From positions 27,316-91,315 of the forward strand of contig MNCI01019015.1 of NCBI GenBank assembly GCA_015680685.1: 64,000 bases of DNA, read 5' to 3'. The notes beneath the pieces were generated by a model. It was given only the letters and a program-made list of their open reading frames with translations. It searched no databases and was not told the origin of the DNA. The position numbers and the translations under genes were made by a program. The stretch is from Gnetum montanum. Taxonomy: Eukaryota; Streptophyta; Gnetopsida; Gnetales; Gnetaceae. How positions within the stretch are numbered: the stretch's first letter is position 1; each line of letters opens with the position of its first letter. Shown in pieces: positions 12,540-24,432 of the stretch.

Positions 12540-13565
12540 ATTGAAGTTCCACAAACTGTTGATCAAGAAGTAGTAGATCTAGCTGAACAAAAAATACCAG
12601 AACCTATTGAACAACTTGTTAAACATCATGATCCTCAAGAGAATGATGAACCAACATTAAGAAGATCTACTAGAGTAAGGAAATTAGTGATTCCTAGTGC
12701 CTATATGGTGTATCTACAAGAGTCTGACTACAACATAGGAGCTGAAAATGATCCCGAAATGTTTTCATAAGCCATGAGTTATAAGGAATCTAACTTTTGG
12801 TATGATTCCATGAAATATGAGATGAACTCTATGTCATCTAACAGAGTTTGGGATCTTCTCAAGTTGCCTAATGGTGTAAAAGCCATTGGATGCAAATGGG
12901 TCTTTAAGACTAAGAAAGACTTATAAGGCAACATTGAAAAATATAACGCTAGACTTGTCACTAAAAGGTTCACTCAGAAGGAGGGAATAGATTACAAGGA
13001 GTCCTTTTCTCCTATATCTAAGAAGGACTCCCTTTGTGTTATCATGGCATTGGTTGCACATTTTGATCTTGAATTACATCAAATGGATGTGAAAACAGCA
13101 TTCCTTAATGGTGATCTAGAGGAAGAGGTTTATATGAAACAACCTGAAGGACTTTTCTTTAGTGATGGTGAGAAATTGGTATGCAAGCTCAAAACATCCA
13201 TCTATGGAATGAAATAGGCCTCCTGTCAATGGTACTTAAAATTCTATGATATCATCACTTCATTTGATTTTGAAAAAAACATCATGGATCAATGTATATA
13301 CCAAAAGGTTAGTGGGAGAAAAATCTATTTCCTTGTTCCATATGTGGATGATATCCTTCTTGCAATCAATAATAGTGGATTTCTATACAAGGTGAAACAT
13401 TTTCTCTCTAACAATTTTAACATGAAAGATCTAGGTGAGGCATCTTATGTCATTAGCATTCAGATCCATAGGGATAGATCTAGATGTATTCTAGAACTGT
13501 CACAGGAAACCCATATTAATAAAGTTTTAAAGAGGTTTCAGATGAAAGATTGTTTACCAAGTATT
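12540..13565 (+). pseudogene. pol: C1 copia reverse transcriptase, interrupted by G2
   Basis: Copia RT motifs run in order: CKWVFKTKK near 12,890, HQMDVKTAFLNGDLEEEVYM near 13,077, KTSIYGMK and the catalytic YVDDILLA at 13,341. In-frame stops include TAG at about 13,216. The frame reaches LPSIA at 13,565 where G2 is inserted, and resumes at 19,020. Confidence 0.9.
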
Positions 13566-13570
13566 GCACC

Positions 13571-14447
13571 TAATGAGTCCTGATATCGAACCCCTGATAT
13601 CAGGTACAAGATATCGGGTTTGATGATTCTTGATATCGGACCCCCGATATCGGGTACCCGATATCTCAGCTTGGATACGATATTATGATTCCTGTGTTGA
13701 CCTATAAATATAGCACTCAAGCGCATGGGAAGGGCTCTCATATTCAAGTAAGTCTTTAGGTGGAGTCTTTTTGTTAGTTTTTAGTTCTTTTCCCAATTGC
13801 ATGTCCGTAGTGTGATGCTTGTAATTGTATGGAACCTTTGCTCAAGTGTGACGTACTTGGACACACACATGATCAGCAATAAAGATTGAGATTACTCCAC
13901 CATTGCAGCATTCACTTAGCTTTTAATTATTTTATTTTTATTGTTATTTATTATTTTCCTAGTTAATATTTCCTTATTGTCATTTACTATTCCTGTTGTT
14001 AAATGTGGAGTAAGTACGACTTAATCACAAACATTTAAGTGTAACTACTTGGTAACCCAGTAGTGTATTTGATAGTGCTCAAGTAATGTGCGCTTGGTAA
14101 TACCAGAAGTAGTACACGAGGTCCAAGATGTATATGGATGATTAAGGACAGATGCTCATCGTACTTAGGCTAGCTTAGATTTTATTTTTCATTGCCAATT
14201 AGTTTAATTAGGATTATTTTCCATCATCTCTAGGAATAGCACTAGTTTAGGATCTTATCATACACCTCACTCTGGACTAAACCATACGTGACAAAGCAAA
14301 AACTAGTCTAGGTGGGAAGATAGTGAACTACGATCAACATGTAATTATCTAGATACCAAAACTAGTCCATCTACGGAGTTCAATCAGATTGTGCATGAAC
14401 GCTTGTAATTCGTATGGTTAGGCGTAGGGGTATCTCACTGCTCATCA
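13571..14447 (+). repeat. G2 5' LTR
   Basis: It begins TAATGAG and ends CTCATCA. U3 carries the GATATC array, then TATAAATA at 13,703 and CAATAAAGA near 13,879. It is the complete LTR of this element. Confidence 0.92.
13582..13665 (+). promoter_or_regulatory. Phased GATATC array in G2 U3
   Basis: GATATC begins at 13,582, 13,596, 13,610, 13,632, 13,646 and 13,660: two triplets with exact 14-bp steps, separated by 22 bp (a GATGAT relic lies between). It lies about 40 bp upstream of the TATA box, so a promoter role is a reasonable inference. Confidence 0.65.
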
Positions 14448-14581
14448 TTGGCACCATTGCCGAGGACAGTGCTAGTTATCTAGATCAGTTATATCATATA
14501 AGATTGTTGTAACAAGGTATTAACAATATATCTTTCAAACAAAGAAATTAAATTCAATTAAGTCACACACAATTCACAACA

Positions 14582-17022
14582 ATGTCTCTTTCACAAGATA
14601 ATGATAATGCAACAACTAGTGAGGCAATTCATTGGAGAACCAACAAAGAAGTTTGGAGTACTCAATCTTATGCAATATTTTTATATGTTCATAGACACCT
14701 CAACGATACTCAAGGACCTTCATCATCCAACTCAAATACCTCTAGTGAAAATGGGACATCCCCTAGAATGAGGAGGCTTGTAAGGCCTAGGACCTTCTCA
14801 ATGGGTAGCAAGAGTACATCAGGGGATGATTAGGAGACTTACCAAAGTCATCATGAGCTTTTTAGTTCCCTCTCATTCTCTACTCTTTCAACGTCAGGTT
14901 TTGATATGGATGACTATTCCTCAAGGGGTCATCATAGAAATATAAATCAAACCCACAGGCAAAGTCAGGAACACCAACATGAACAAAGACAACATCGCCC
15001 CAACTCACAAACTCATAACTTACTTAGTGACGATGAACCCCTATTGGCCACTAAGAGACTAATGCATATACAAGAGGTTGTTCAAATATCCCGCAGGCAT
15101 CGTAAGGAAAGTCGTCTACCCAGGCTTGACCTAAACAACTTTCCTAAGTTTTTGGGAGGCTATGAATTAGATCCACAACATCATTTACAAGCCTTCTACG
15201 ATGCCTGTGCATGGAACAATATTGATAATGGGTGGCAAAAACTTAAGCTCTTTCCTATTACACTCGTTGGCCAAGCCAAAGTTTGGTACAGGTCTTTAAA
15301 GCCAAAATCAATTCGAAGTTGGTCGACAATGGTAGAACTCTTCACTGAAAGATATCAAACCTATGCAAGAGTGTCAACCTTGAGGAGACAAATCCAAGAG
15401 TGGAGACAAGGGCAACATGAACCCTTGAACATGGCCTTAGAAAGATATTACTCTTTTTTAAACAAATGTCCAGGCCATGGGTTCTCTAAGGAAAGGGTAA
15501 TGTATCACATCATGGATGGACTCTGTAATGAAACAAGGGAGATCCTAGGGATGTATGCCCCAGGTCAACTATATGAACTATGAACCCATCAATTTCAAGA
15601 GCTTATTAAGCAGGTAGCAAAAGAAGAAGGAGAAATAGCCAAATGGGAGAATGTGAAAAATATCAACAAGACTAAACTCTTGAAGTAATGAAGGTCCATA
15701 ATCATAAAGAGAAGAAATCAACTCACCTCAAGGAGGTGAAACCAAAACCTTTGCCAATACTAAAATCACCAAATGAAATCAAGGCAAAGATTAACAAGAT
15801 GATGGAGTGGGTACATGAAAAATGTAGAGAATATGCAAAAATTATTAGAGGGAGACCCACGCAAGATAACTTTGATGACCAAAACAAACAGAGGATACCA
15901 AACCTAGAAACAGGACAAAACACCATTCAATAATCAGAAAGATGGGCTGAAAAAAATGAGGATAGGGGCTCAACTGCAAAACATAAGTATCAATGCAATG
16001 TTTGCATGTACAATCACCCAAGAGGCAAATGCTGAATCTTGTCACATCTACATGAGCACTGGGGAAGAATGTTACATCCAGATTTCATACAGAAGTACAT
16101 GGTTGGGTGCATCCCTATCCCACAACTTTATGGGCAATTTCACAACTCATTATACTATTTGTGGACAAATTCTTACTGGCCTCAGTATTGTGCTCAACTG
16201 CAGTGGCAAAACCCCCAGTTGTGGAGGAGGTCATCACCAAACTAGCCACACCCCTCATACCATCTGAAACCAAGTGCTTATCATGTTCAACACCTTGTTT
16301 CTCCAACTAGATCAACATCCTCTACTTCACCTTATCGTTATCATTCTTCCAAGTATCATCAACCCATGTCCTCTCCTATGGGATCACCACTTCATATTCC
16401 TTACACTCCTCCTTTCTCTCGATATTCTCATCCTTCATCTCCTTTTACGTCGCAACCAGTTGTACCGAAAGGTTTTGCACCACAACACCAACCCACAAAT
16501 ATTACTTGTGCTACTACAGGCAATAGTAGTGGGAGTCCTCCACAACGTCAAAAGCGTCCTTTCTTTAGGAATGGCCATAGAAAGAGACAACACAGTTCTA
16601 AAACCACTGCATCCTCTAACTCAGCACAAGCCCAACATTGTGATGCACCTTCCTCTTCAAACTTAATACCTCCTGTTACCTTATCCAAGCCACCAATCAA
16701 TACACCAACAACCATGCGACCCAATGAATATAACCATGAGAGGAGACATATCGATCCTTGCGTACCATCTTACAGTCACGGGTGCCATAGTGGGTCAACT
16801 TCTTATCACATGACCACATCTCATAATCTATCCCACTATGCTTACTTTAATCAAGTGTGTGAATCCCAATTTGGGTACATTCCTCCCACCACACCAAAAG
16901 GCACCCAGTGGTTTGGATATGATCGAACCCCAATAGTTCAAATATGCATAGATCCAAACTTTCCTTTTATTAATTCTCGCTATGATCCAAGGTTCAGTCA
17001 TGGGGGATACCCCCCATTCTAA
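14582..17022 (+). pseudogene. gag: G2 gag, long form (near-complete but interrupted)
   Basis: ATG 14,582 opens a Gag of about 810 codons with few breaks. The N-terminal part has a stop at 14,831. The capsid region (about 15,100-15,620) holds FLGGYELDPQHHLQAFYDAC and MALERYYSFLNKCPGHGFSK, with TGA at 15,581. After a Lys/Glu-rich segment, CNVCMYNHPRGKC (15,994-16,032) is a C-X2-C-X3-H-X4-C knuckle followed by LHEHWGRM. The C-terminal part (16,366-17,022) is rich in Pro, Ser, His and Tyr and ends FSHGGYPPF. The same tail occurs in G4, so it is a real part of this Gag family. It would supply particle protein; replication enzymes would have to come from elsewhere. Confidence 0.85.
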
Positions 17023-18431
17023 CAAGCAAAATTAGTAAATTTTTTTCTTTTTCTTTGGTTTTACAATTTTTTGTTTTCTAATTTTTTATCTTTCAATTTG
17101 TTGTTTTATCTTTTTGAGGGTGATCTCATCCGTGAATAAAATACTCATGTGACTAGTTGGTTGAGGTGTTGTTCTATGCTATTATGTCACAAGTGACTAA
17201 TTATTTGGACAGTGAACCCATAACATCCATCCACCCATTCTATTAATAAGAGGTTCTACTCTAGGCACAATGATATTCTTGTTATCATTAAAAATTAAAG
17301 TAACTTTGTACTCATTATACATAAGTGAAGAGTGATGAACTAAGAGGGAATGAAAAGGGTGTGACATCAAAGGAACTTGTGGATTCTCTTTGGTGACATC
17401 TGTAGGTGCTATCATGTAGCTTGGTTGTACTAAGATCCTTGTAGATCCAATGAAAAATGGGAGTAAGAGTTGTAACAAAGGCACTCAAGAAAACAACACA
17501 ATGCTATTCTAGGATCCCACTAGAAAGACATCCATGCCTGAAGGTTGGCAACTTCTCTAGATCACTTTGGGCAAAGACAAAGTGCAAAAAGTAGCTAAAA
17601 AACTTAGAAGAAGAAGGAAAGCAAAGGAAAAAATAAGAAATGAAGCAGAAAAGAAAAGACTAGGAAAAATGTGTTGCAGAAAAATTTGAATCACTTCTCC
17701 CTTGCGCAAAACACCAAGTGATCATATGCCTTGTTGTCATGATGCTCTTATGGCCATCTATCATCAGGATGAAACAATGCAATGTCACTGATCAAAGGTA
17801 TGGACTTGGTTTTGATCTTGGAGTGATAGGTTAATGGTACTTTAATCATGCACAACACGTAGGATTCATTGTGTCCAAGGTAAGTTACCTCACATCCCGA
17901 TCTCTACAATCCCTTCTACAATCTCTACAATCCCTTCTACGATTTGTCTCACCCCACTGTCCAAGAACTTTTAACTTGTGTCTTGTATGGCATAGAATTC
18001 ATACCTCATAATGGTGGTGCCTAACATGTGTGTGTTTTGTTGCATTGGTGCAGATTACATTTAACCCTTTTAGTGCCTACAAACATTTTAAGGTGTGGTT
18101 ACGCAAGGGCATTATAGGTTGGAACCTGCTTTGGGGAGGACCCACTTGCGTGACTTTTGTACTTTGTACTTGTTGCACACCACCACATCATTTTATACCC
18201 TCCAAGTACTCCAATGTCAAATCTAGTCTTTTCTTTGTCATCATTTTATCAAACATTCCTTAGAACCATTACATGTCCTTTTATGTGTCACCTGAAAAAA
18301 TTTGGTCTAACATTAAACTTTTAGGGCAACTTCCTTGAAAAATCTCTAACTCTAGAATCACACTAAGCAACGAATGAAACATTTATTAAAGGTAATGAGT
18401 AAGGTATAAGATAACCGAATTTCTTTAAATA
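17023..18431 (+). other. G2 3' non-coding region with deletion junction
   Basis: About 1.4 kb with no supported gene; it aligns with G4 (37,405-38,808, reversed) and G3. The block at about 18,112-18,151 (TTGGAACCTGCTTTGGGGAG) is family-conserved. At 18,430 the sequence jumps from the pre-ORF region directly into mid-LTR at a short AC-rich stretch, marking a deletion. Confidence 0.7.
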
Positions 18432-19019
18432 ACACACACATGATCGGCAATAAAGATCGAGATTACTCCATCATTACAGCATTCAGTTAACTTTTAATTA
18501 TTTAATTGTTATTGTTATTTATTATTTTTCCTAGTTAAAATTTCCTTATTGTCATTTACTATTCCTGTTGTTAAATGTGAAGTGAGTACAACTTAATCAC
18601 GAACATTTAAGTGTAACTACTTGGTAACCCAATAGCGTATTTGATAGTGCTCAAGTAATGTGCGCTTGGTAATACCAAAAGTAGTACACGAGGTCCAAGA
18701 TGTGTACGAATGATTAAGGATAGATGCTCATCGCACTTTGGTTAGAATAGATTTTATTTTCTATTGCTAATTAGCTTAATCAGGATTATATTCCATCATC
18801 TCTATGAATAACACTAGTTTAGGATCTTATCATACACCTCACTCTAGACTAAACCATACATGACAAAGCAAATACTAGTCTAGGTGGGAAGACAGCAAAC
18901 TGTGATGAACATGTAATTATTTAGATACAAAAACTAGTTCATTTATGGAGTTCGATTGGATTGGGTGTGAATGCTCATAATTCGTATGGTTGGGCGTAGG
19001 GGTATCTCGCCGCTCATCA
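18432..19019 (+). repeat. G2 3' LTR, 5'-truncated
   Basis: It matches 13,861-14,447 of the 5' LTR from ACACACACATGATC to the terminal CTCATCA. The whole U3 with TATA box and GATATC array is missing. Confidence 0.9.
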
Positions 19020-19775
19020 GCATCCATTATGAAGGGTGACAAGTTCAATTTGAACCAATGCCCTAGGAATGATTTACAAAAGAGTCAGATGAGCAACAAT
19101 CTATATGCTTCAACTATTGGAAGCCTTATGTATGCTCAGGTCTGCACAAGACTTGACATTACATTTGTTGTGGGAATGTTGGGCAAAGATCAGAGTAATG
19201 TAGGTATTGACCACTAGAGAGCTGCAAAAAAAGTTATGAGGTACCTTCAAGGTACAAAAGACTACATGCTTATGTATAAATGAATAGACTCCTTGGAGAT
19301 GACTAGCTACTCCAATTCAGACTTTGCTGGCTGTGTTGATTCACAGAAATCCACATCTAGTTATGTTTTTATGCTAGCTAGAGGGGCTATATCATAGAAG
19401 ACTGGAAAGCAAACCTTGATTACTACTTCCACAATGGAGGTAGAGTTTGTTTCTTGTTTTGAGATTACTTCACATGGTGTATGGTTAAAGAGTTTCATAA
19501 CAGGGCTTAGAATTGTGGATTCTATATCTAAGCCATTAAGAATGTTTTGTGACAATTCAATTATTGTCTTTATGGCTAAGAATAATAAGAGTGGCAGTGG
19601 AAGTAAACACATCAACATAAAGTACTTAGCCATAAGGGAACGCATTAAGAAAAACAAAGTGGTAATTGCACATATAAGCACTAAATTAATAATAGCTGAT
19701 CCTTTGACAAAAGAAATGCCATTAAAGTCATTTAAGGATCATATAGTTCGAATGGGACTTGGTTTCATAATGTAA
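19020..19775 (+). pseudogene. pol: C1 copia RNase H region (broken)
   Basis: The frame resumes after G2 with SIMKGDKFNLNQCP, then YASTIGSLMYAQ, SYSNSDFAGCVDS (RNase H Asp kept), TTSTMEVEFVSC and KHINIKYLAIRE, ending at TAA 19,773. TGA and TAG codons interrupt it (for example after NVGIDH at about 19,215). It is the C-terminal end of copia pol. Confidence 0.88.
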
Positions 19776-20060
19776 TTTGTTGTACGTACAACTTTATAGT
19801 CTTAATGAAACTCTTATTCAATTGTGCTATTTTCTCATATGGTTTGTGCATATAGTTATGAAAAAAATTCACATATGGCACGACCAAAAATAAATATTGG
19901 GTTTATTTATAAAGCTACTTATCATATAAGAAATTTTGTTTAAGAGATAATGCATTGTAATACATGGAAGATAATGCTCACATTAAGAAGAACTATCACC
20001 ATGATTCATGTATTTATTTCTTAAACTCTAAACTTGATTAAATATAGAGACCAAGTGTGA
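19776..20060 (+). other. C1 3' untranslated region and decayed polypurine tract
   Basis: AT-rich sequence without a gene. It ends with GACCAAGTGTGAAATTATAATG, a decayed form of the CCAAGTGGGAGATTG-type tract that precedes many plant copia 3' LTRs. Confidence 0.6.
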
Positions 20061-20573
20061 AATTATAATGCATGGTTATGCATTGAAGTGCCTCCATATC
20101 CGCACTACGTGTATACGCATTGGCATAACATGTTTACGCATTGGCATTACGCATTTACACATTAGCATAACACGCTTTTGTGTTGGCATTGGAGTGGCGT
20201 CCACATCCGAATGGGGTTTTGGATCTCTTATTTTTCAAATTTTCCTCTCATGGTAACGGATTCTATGGCCTATAAATTGGTTCTTGATGGGAGAACAAAG
20301 GTATCAAGGAATCATAGCAGGATTGCAATTCTAGTCTCTTTCACAGACGTTTAGAGGTTGCATACACCATCGTTGTTGTAAAGCACCAATGTGAAGGAAA
20401 AATCTGAATGCCAAGTTTAATCTAAGGTATCAATGGTTGGAGGTTAGTTCAATTTGCTCAAGCATTGTGCATTTTCAGTTATTTATGCATGTGAATTTCT
20501 TGTGCCATTTGCTTCTGCATTCTATACTTTTATTACTTGTGCAATCCAATTTCTGCACAATTATTTTCTTAGA
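20061..20573 (+). repeat. C1 3' LTR
   Basis: It matches the 5' copy at 1-546 apart from the extra 72-bp unit there. It ends near CTTAGA (CA decayed to GA). The receptor-kinase pseudogene begins 15 bases later. Confidence 0.88.
20271..20277 (+). promoter_or_regulatory. TATA box of the C1 3' LTR
   Basis: TATAAAT lies at the same LTR position as 253-259 in the 5' LTR. It points into the kinase pseudogene about 310 bases downstream and could have served as its promoter; this is inference from position. Confidence 0.5.
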
Positions 20574-20588
20574 TTGCATTGGCCAACA

Positions 20589-23500
20589 ATGATAATGCAT
20601 GCACCAACAATAATAATGATAATGCTGCTCAACGCATTTTCAGGTACATTGTTTGCAATTTTGATGTTGCACCATGTTGCTGCTTCCCCTGTAAATGCAA
20701 ATTATGATAATTCTGTTGCTTCTGCTGTTGCAAATTATGAGGTCAAATCCTTGATTGCCTTCAAGAAATGCATCACCAGTGATCCTTACTGTATTTTACA
20801 AGATTGGCGATCTCATTTTGGTAATCCTTGCAACTTCACTGGAATTCAATGCTCTTCTGCAGGTAGAGTCATTTCAGTGGATCTTGACAGCAATGGTCTG
20901 CAAGGATTAATATCTCCAGCCATAGCAAATTTATCTATGTTGAAGGTGTTCAATGTTTTCAACAATTCTTTGTCTGGGTCCATTCCACCTCATCTTGGTA
21001 GGCTTTTTAAACTTCAGCAACTTGAACTAGGTAACAACATGTGTAAGGGTTCCATTCCTCCACAACTGGGGACCTCTCTTCTCTACAGAAACTTGCTCTT
21101 GCCATGAATTCTCTGGAAGGCACTATTCCTGATTCTCGGGGAAGACTCGATCAGCTCAACGTTCTGTACCTCTACAACAACTCGCTCACAGATCCCATTC
21201 CTTCACAATTGGGCAATCTCTCTTTACTTAAAGAGCTTGATTTGTCCAATAATCATCTGACTGGCATCATTTCTACTTTTGTTGGAAACCTCACCCAGCT
21301 CAAGGTACTGTACCTTTTCAACAATTCTCTTGGTAGTCCAATTATAGAGTCAATCGCTCAACTTAGATACATGAGAGAACTTGACCTTTCTGAAAACCAT
21401 CTCAGTGGCCCTGTTCCACGTCAATTGGGTAACCTCTCTTTCCTTGAGCACCTTGATTTGGACACCAATTCTCTGAATGCCATCATTCCTTCTTCTCTGG
21501 GAAAGCTCACCGGGCTTAAGGGCCCGTACCTTTTTGAAAACTCTCTCAGCAGTCCAATTCCACATCAATTGAGCAACCTCTCTTCCCTCAAAGTGCTTTC
21601 TCTATGCACCAATTCTCTCCAAGGCACCCTTCCCAGCTCTCTCATGAACTGCACATCTCTCACGAAGTTATATTTAGATGAGAATGAATTTGAAGGAACA
21701 TTGCCACCATCAATAGGAAGATTGAACAAATTACAATGGCTTAATCTCACAGTGAACTTCTTTAGGGGAAGCATTCCAAAGTCCCTGGCCAACCTCACTT
21801 CTTTAACATTGCTGGATCTGAATTTTAACAAAATGCAAGGTACTCTCCCTACCTATATCTCTACCTTCGCCAAATTAAAATATCTGTATTTATCAGTTAA
21901 TCAATTCTCTAGAGCACTACCAGACTCATGGATGAACACATCGTCTCTTATCAAATTAGTAATTGACGAAAACTCTTTGCAAGGAATCCTTTCTAACTGG
22001 CTTGGCCATCTTTCTCAACTGCAATGGCTTGACTTGGCATACAACTTTACAAGTGAGGGAACCAACTATGATCAATCAATTCCCACTTTAAAAGCCCTCT
22101 TCAGTTGTAGGCGGTTGAGGTACTTAAGTATGGGATACGTGAATTTACAAGGAATCTTACCTTCAAACATTGGTTCTCACTAGCCAAATCTTGAACAACT
22201 ATTTTTATATGGCAATACCATCTATGGCAGAGTTCCCTACAGCATTGGAAACATGTCATCACTTTATGAGCTTGAGTTGGAAGAAAATGTTTTAGATGGC
22301 AACATCCCTTCACAGATAGGGAAGATGACTTCTATTCAGTATATCGACCTCAGTCACAACAAATTGCAAGGCAACATTCCAAGTGAACTGGCTTTTACAA
22401 ACACCACTCTTACTTACTTTTATCTTGACAGCAACGATTTATCAGGGCCCATTTCTCCCACCATAGGTGAGCTGGCAAGTTTGTGGGAGTTCAGTTTGAG
22501 GTTGAATTTTTTCTTTGGGAAAATTCCTCCAGAGATGGGTAAATGTTCACTACTGGAAGATCTCGATCTTTCAACAAACAACTTGTCTGCAGAAATCCCA
22601 CCAGAGTTTGCTGGTCTAAAACATATTATATTTGGATTCAACTTGTCCAGAACTACTTTAACAGGGAGAGTGCCTAATGATATAGGAGGTATGCAGATGG
22701 CCCAGTATATTGATCTCTCCAACAACCATCTCTCAGGGAACATTGGCATTCACATGCAGTGGAGGTCAATCTTTCTTTCAACAATTTCACTAGAAATCTA
22801 TCAGAAAAAATTGGGCACAAGTTAACACAACTGCAAAACATGGATCTTTCCTGTAATTCTTTCATAGGAGCAATGCCCGAGTCATTGTCCAACCTTTCTT
22901 ATCTATAGTTTTTGAATTTCTCCTATAATAATTTTGAAGGGTGTATACCTTGTACACACGGCATATTTAAGAATCTCAATGAACGGTCTTTCACTAGAAA
23001 TTCTTTGCTATGTGATGGATGCCTTGGTCTCATGGAATGCAAGATAAGGAAACACCATACTTCTCACAAGTTGAGCATTCTCAAAGTAGTGCTGATAATA
23101 ATCACCTCCTTGTGCGGGGTTCTTCTTCTCAATCTTTCCATCTGGATCTTATTGAGAAAGTGGAACAGTTTTAAATCAACTTCCTTTTTAGTCCTCAACC
23201 TCCAGAATCCATTCATGAAATTATCAATGGAAGAATTACAAAGAGCCACCCAATGTTTTAGTGCAACTAACTTAATTAGCCAAGGAAGGTATGGGAACAT
23301 TTATTATGAGACATTAAGCCAGGGGCAACAAGTAGCCATTAAGGTATTCTTGTGCTTAAATGAAAACAGATCTGAAACCAGTTTCAGGAAGGAATGTCAG
23401 GTATTGGGAAAGTTGTGCCACATGAACCTTATCAGGATTTTAACTGTGGTTTATTCTGGTGATTTCAAATCCATAGTCATGCCCTATATGAGCAATGGTT

Positions 23501-24432
23501 CTCTTCATTCACTTCTCTACAATCAACATGAAGGACAATTTAGATCATTATGTTTGCAAATGAGGCTGTGCATGTTGAAAGAGTTAGCTGGGGCACTCAA
23601 TTATCTTCATCATGATTGCAGCCCCACTGTAATTCACTGTGATGTTAAACCATGTAATGTGTTGCTGGATGAAGACATGACAGTTGATGAAGAGATGACA
23701 ATGAAGCTTTCTGATTTTGGCATAGCCTATTTTGTGGCACAGTAGTCATCTACAACATCTTCCTCATCAGATGCAATCAAAGGCACTCTAGGATATGTTT
23801 CTCCTGGTATATATATATATTTAACTAACGTTTTACAAGTGTTTTTGTAATTTTAATATTTGAGGGCTATTTATCATTTACCTTTAACCATATATCCCTA
23901 TTAATAGATTGCTTCTTGCTATTGAGGTAGAGTATGGAGTTGGAGGAGAGGTGTCCATTAAAGGAGATGTTTAGTAATGTTAGAAGTCATGACCAAAACA
24001 GAGCCCACACATGATATGTTTGCTCCTTATCTCACATTACCAGATTGGGTTTCCACGGTGTTCCAGAAAAACATAGATGAGGAAAAAGTAGAGAGAATTA
24101 AAGGTATTTTAACAAGAGCAAATGATAGCAGTGAAGGGATTGAAATTTAGAAAGAAAAAGATTTGGAGGCAGTTGAAGGTATATTGAGGGTAGTCCTGAT
24201 TTGCACAAGCAAAGATGTTGTATCAAGGCCATCCATGAAAGAAGTAGAGTCTGTTCTATCCATGATATATGATTCACACACTCCTTTGTCATCCACAATT
24301 GATATTGAGAATCAGCTCGGACTTCCCTTCAATAATTTGGATGAAGTAGTAAAGAAAGTGGAAACACAACCACCACTAAACAAATATGGGAAAGTAGAAA
24401 TACAAGAGGTATCATCCAGCTATACTTTCTAA
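20589..24432 (+). pseudogene. LRR receptor-like kinase, subfamily XII type (pseudogene)
   Basis: Subfamily XII kinases are plasma-membrane receptors, several of which sense microbial patterns or peptides. From ATG 20,589: a hydrophobic signal-like segment, an LRR N-terminal cap (DWRSHFGNPCNFTGIQC), about 25 LxxLxLxxNxLxGxIP repeats (20,870-22,910), a transmembrane stretch near 23,085-23,150 and a kinase. The glycine loop GRYGNI, VAIKVF lysine, HCDVKP catalytic loop (Cys before Asp, hence non-RD) and DFG remain. An intron at 23,807-23,930 splits the activation segment where subfamily XII genes usually have one. Breaks: one-base deletion near 21,072, stop 22,181, shift near 22,745, stops 22,906 and 23,743, deletion near 23,975, stop 24,148. 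A C1 LTR lies directly upstream. Clearly dead as a full receptor. Confidence 0.93.
23807..23930 (+). other. Intron in the kinase domain of the receptor pseudogene
   Basis: Donor CTG|GTATAT and acceptor GGTAG|AGTATGG restore the kinase sequence SP-EYGVGG across a 124-base intron that starts with a short TA run. The surviving intron shows descent from an ordinary spliced gene, not a processed copy. Confidence 0.75.

Larger units (their letters stand above)
13571..19019 (+). mobile_element. G2: gag-only (pol-less) gypsy retrotransposon
   Basis: The 5' LTR (13,571-14,447), a tRNA-Asp-type primer site (TTGGCACCATTGCCGAGGAC at 14,448), a large gag and a truncated 3' LTR (18,432-19,019) are flanked by GCACC (13,566-13,570) and GCATC (19,020-19,024). 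No protease, RT or integrase is present, so it is a non-autonomous element of the TR-GAG kind. Gag, LTR and primer site are like those of G1. The 3' end has a deletion removing the accessory-ORF region, polypurine tract and upstream half of the 3' LTR. Confidence 0.92.
1..20573 (+). mobile_element. C1: decayed Ty1/copia LTR retrotransposon hosting two nested gypsy elements
   Basis: An old copia element lies on the plus strand. Its 5' LTR is cut by the window edge (1-546) and its 3' LTR lies at about 20,061-20,573; the two align over most of their length. The coding order gag, protease, integrase, RT, RNase H is that of Ty1/copia. G1 (574-9,733) and G2 (13,571-19,019) interrupt the body. Removing G2 joins residues ...CLPSIA to SIMKGDKF..., restoring the usual copia sequence between RT and RNase H. 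Every domain carries stops or frameshifts, so the element is dead. Its own target duplication cannot be checked because the left flank is outside the window. Confidence 0.93.

Noticed and set aside
16274-16666. 130-codon frame overlapping G2 gag
   Set aside because: It is a Leu-rich shadow of the Pro/Ser-rich Gag tail in another frame.
20454-20588. Upstream extension of the receptor-kinase frame into the LTR
   Set aside because: It starts at TTG within LTR sequence. The signal-like segment and ATG at 20,589 give the natural start.
21350-21831. Minus-strand frames across the LRR region
   Set aside because: Antisense shadows of the leucine-rich repeats.
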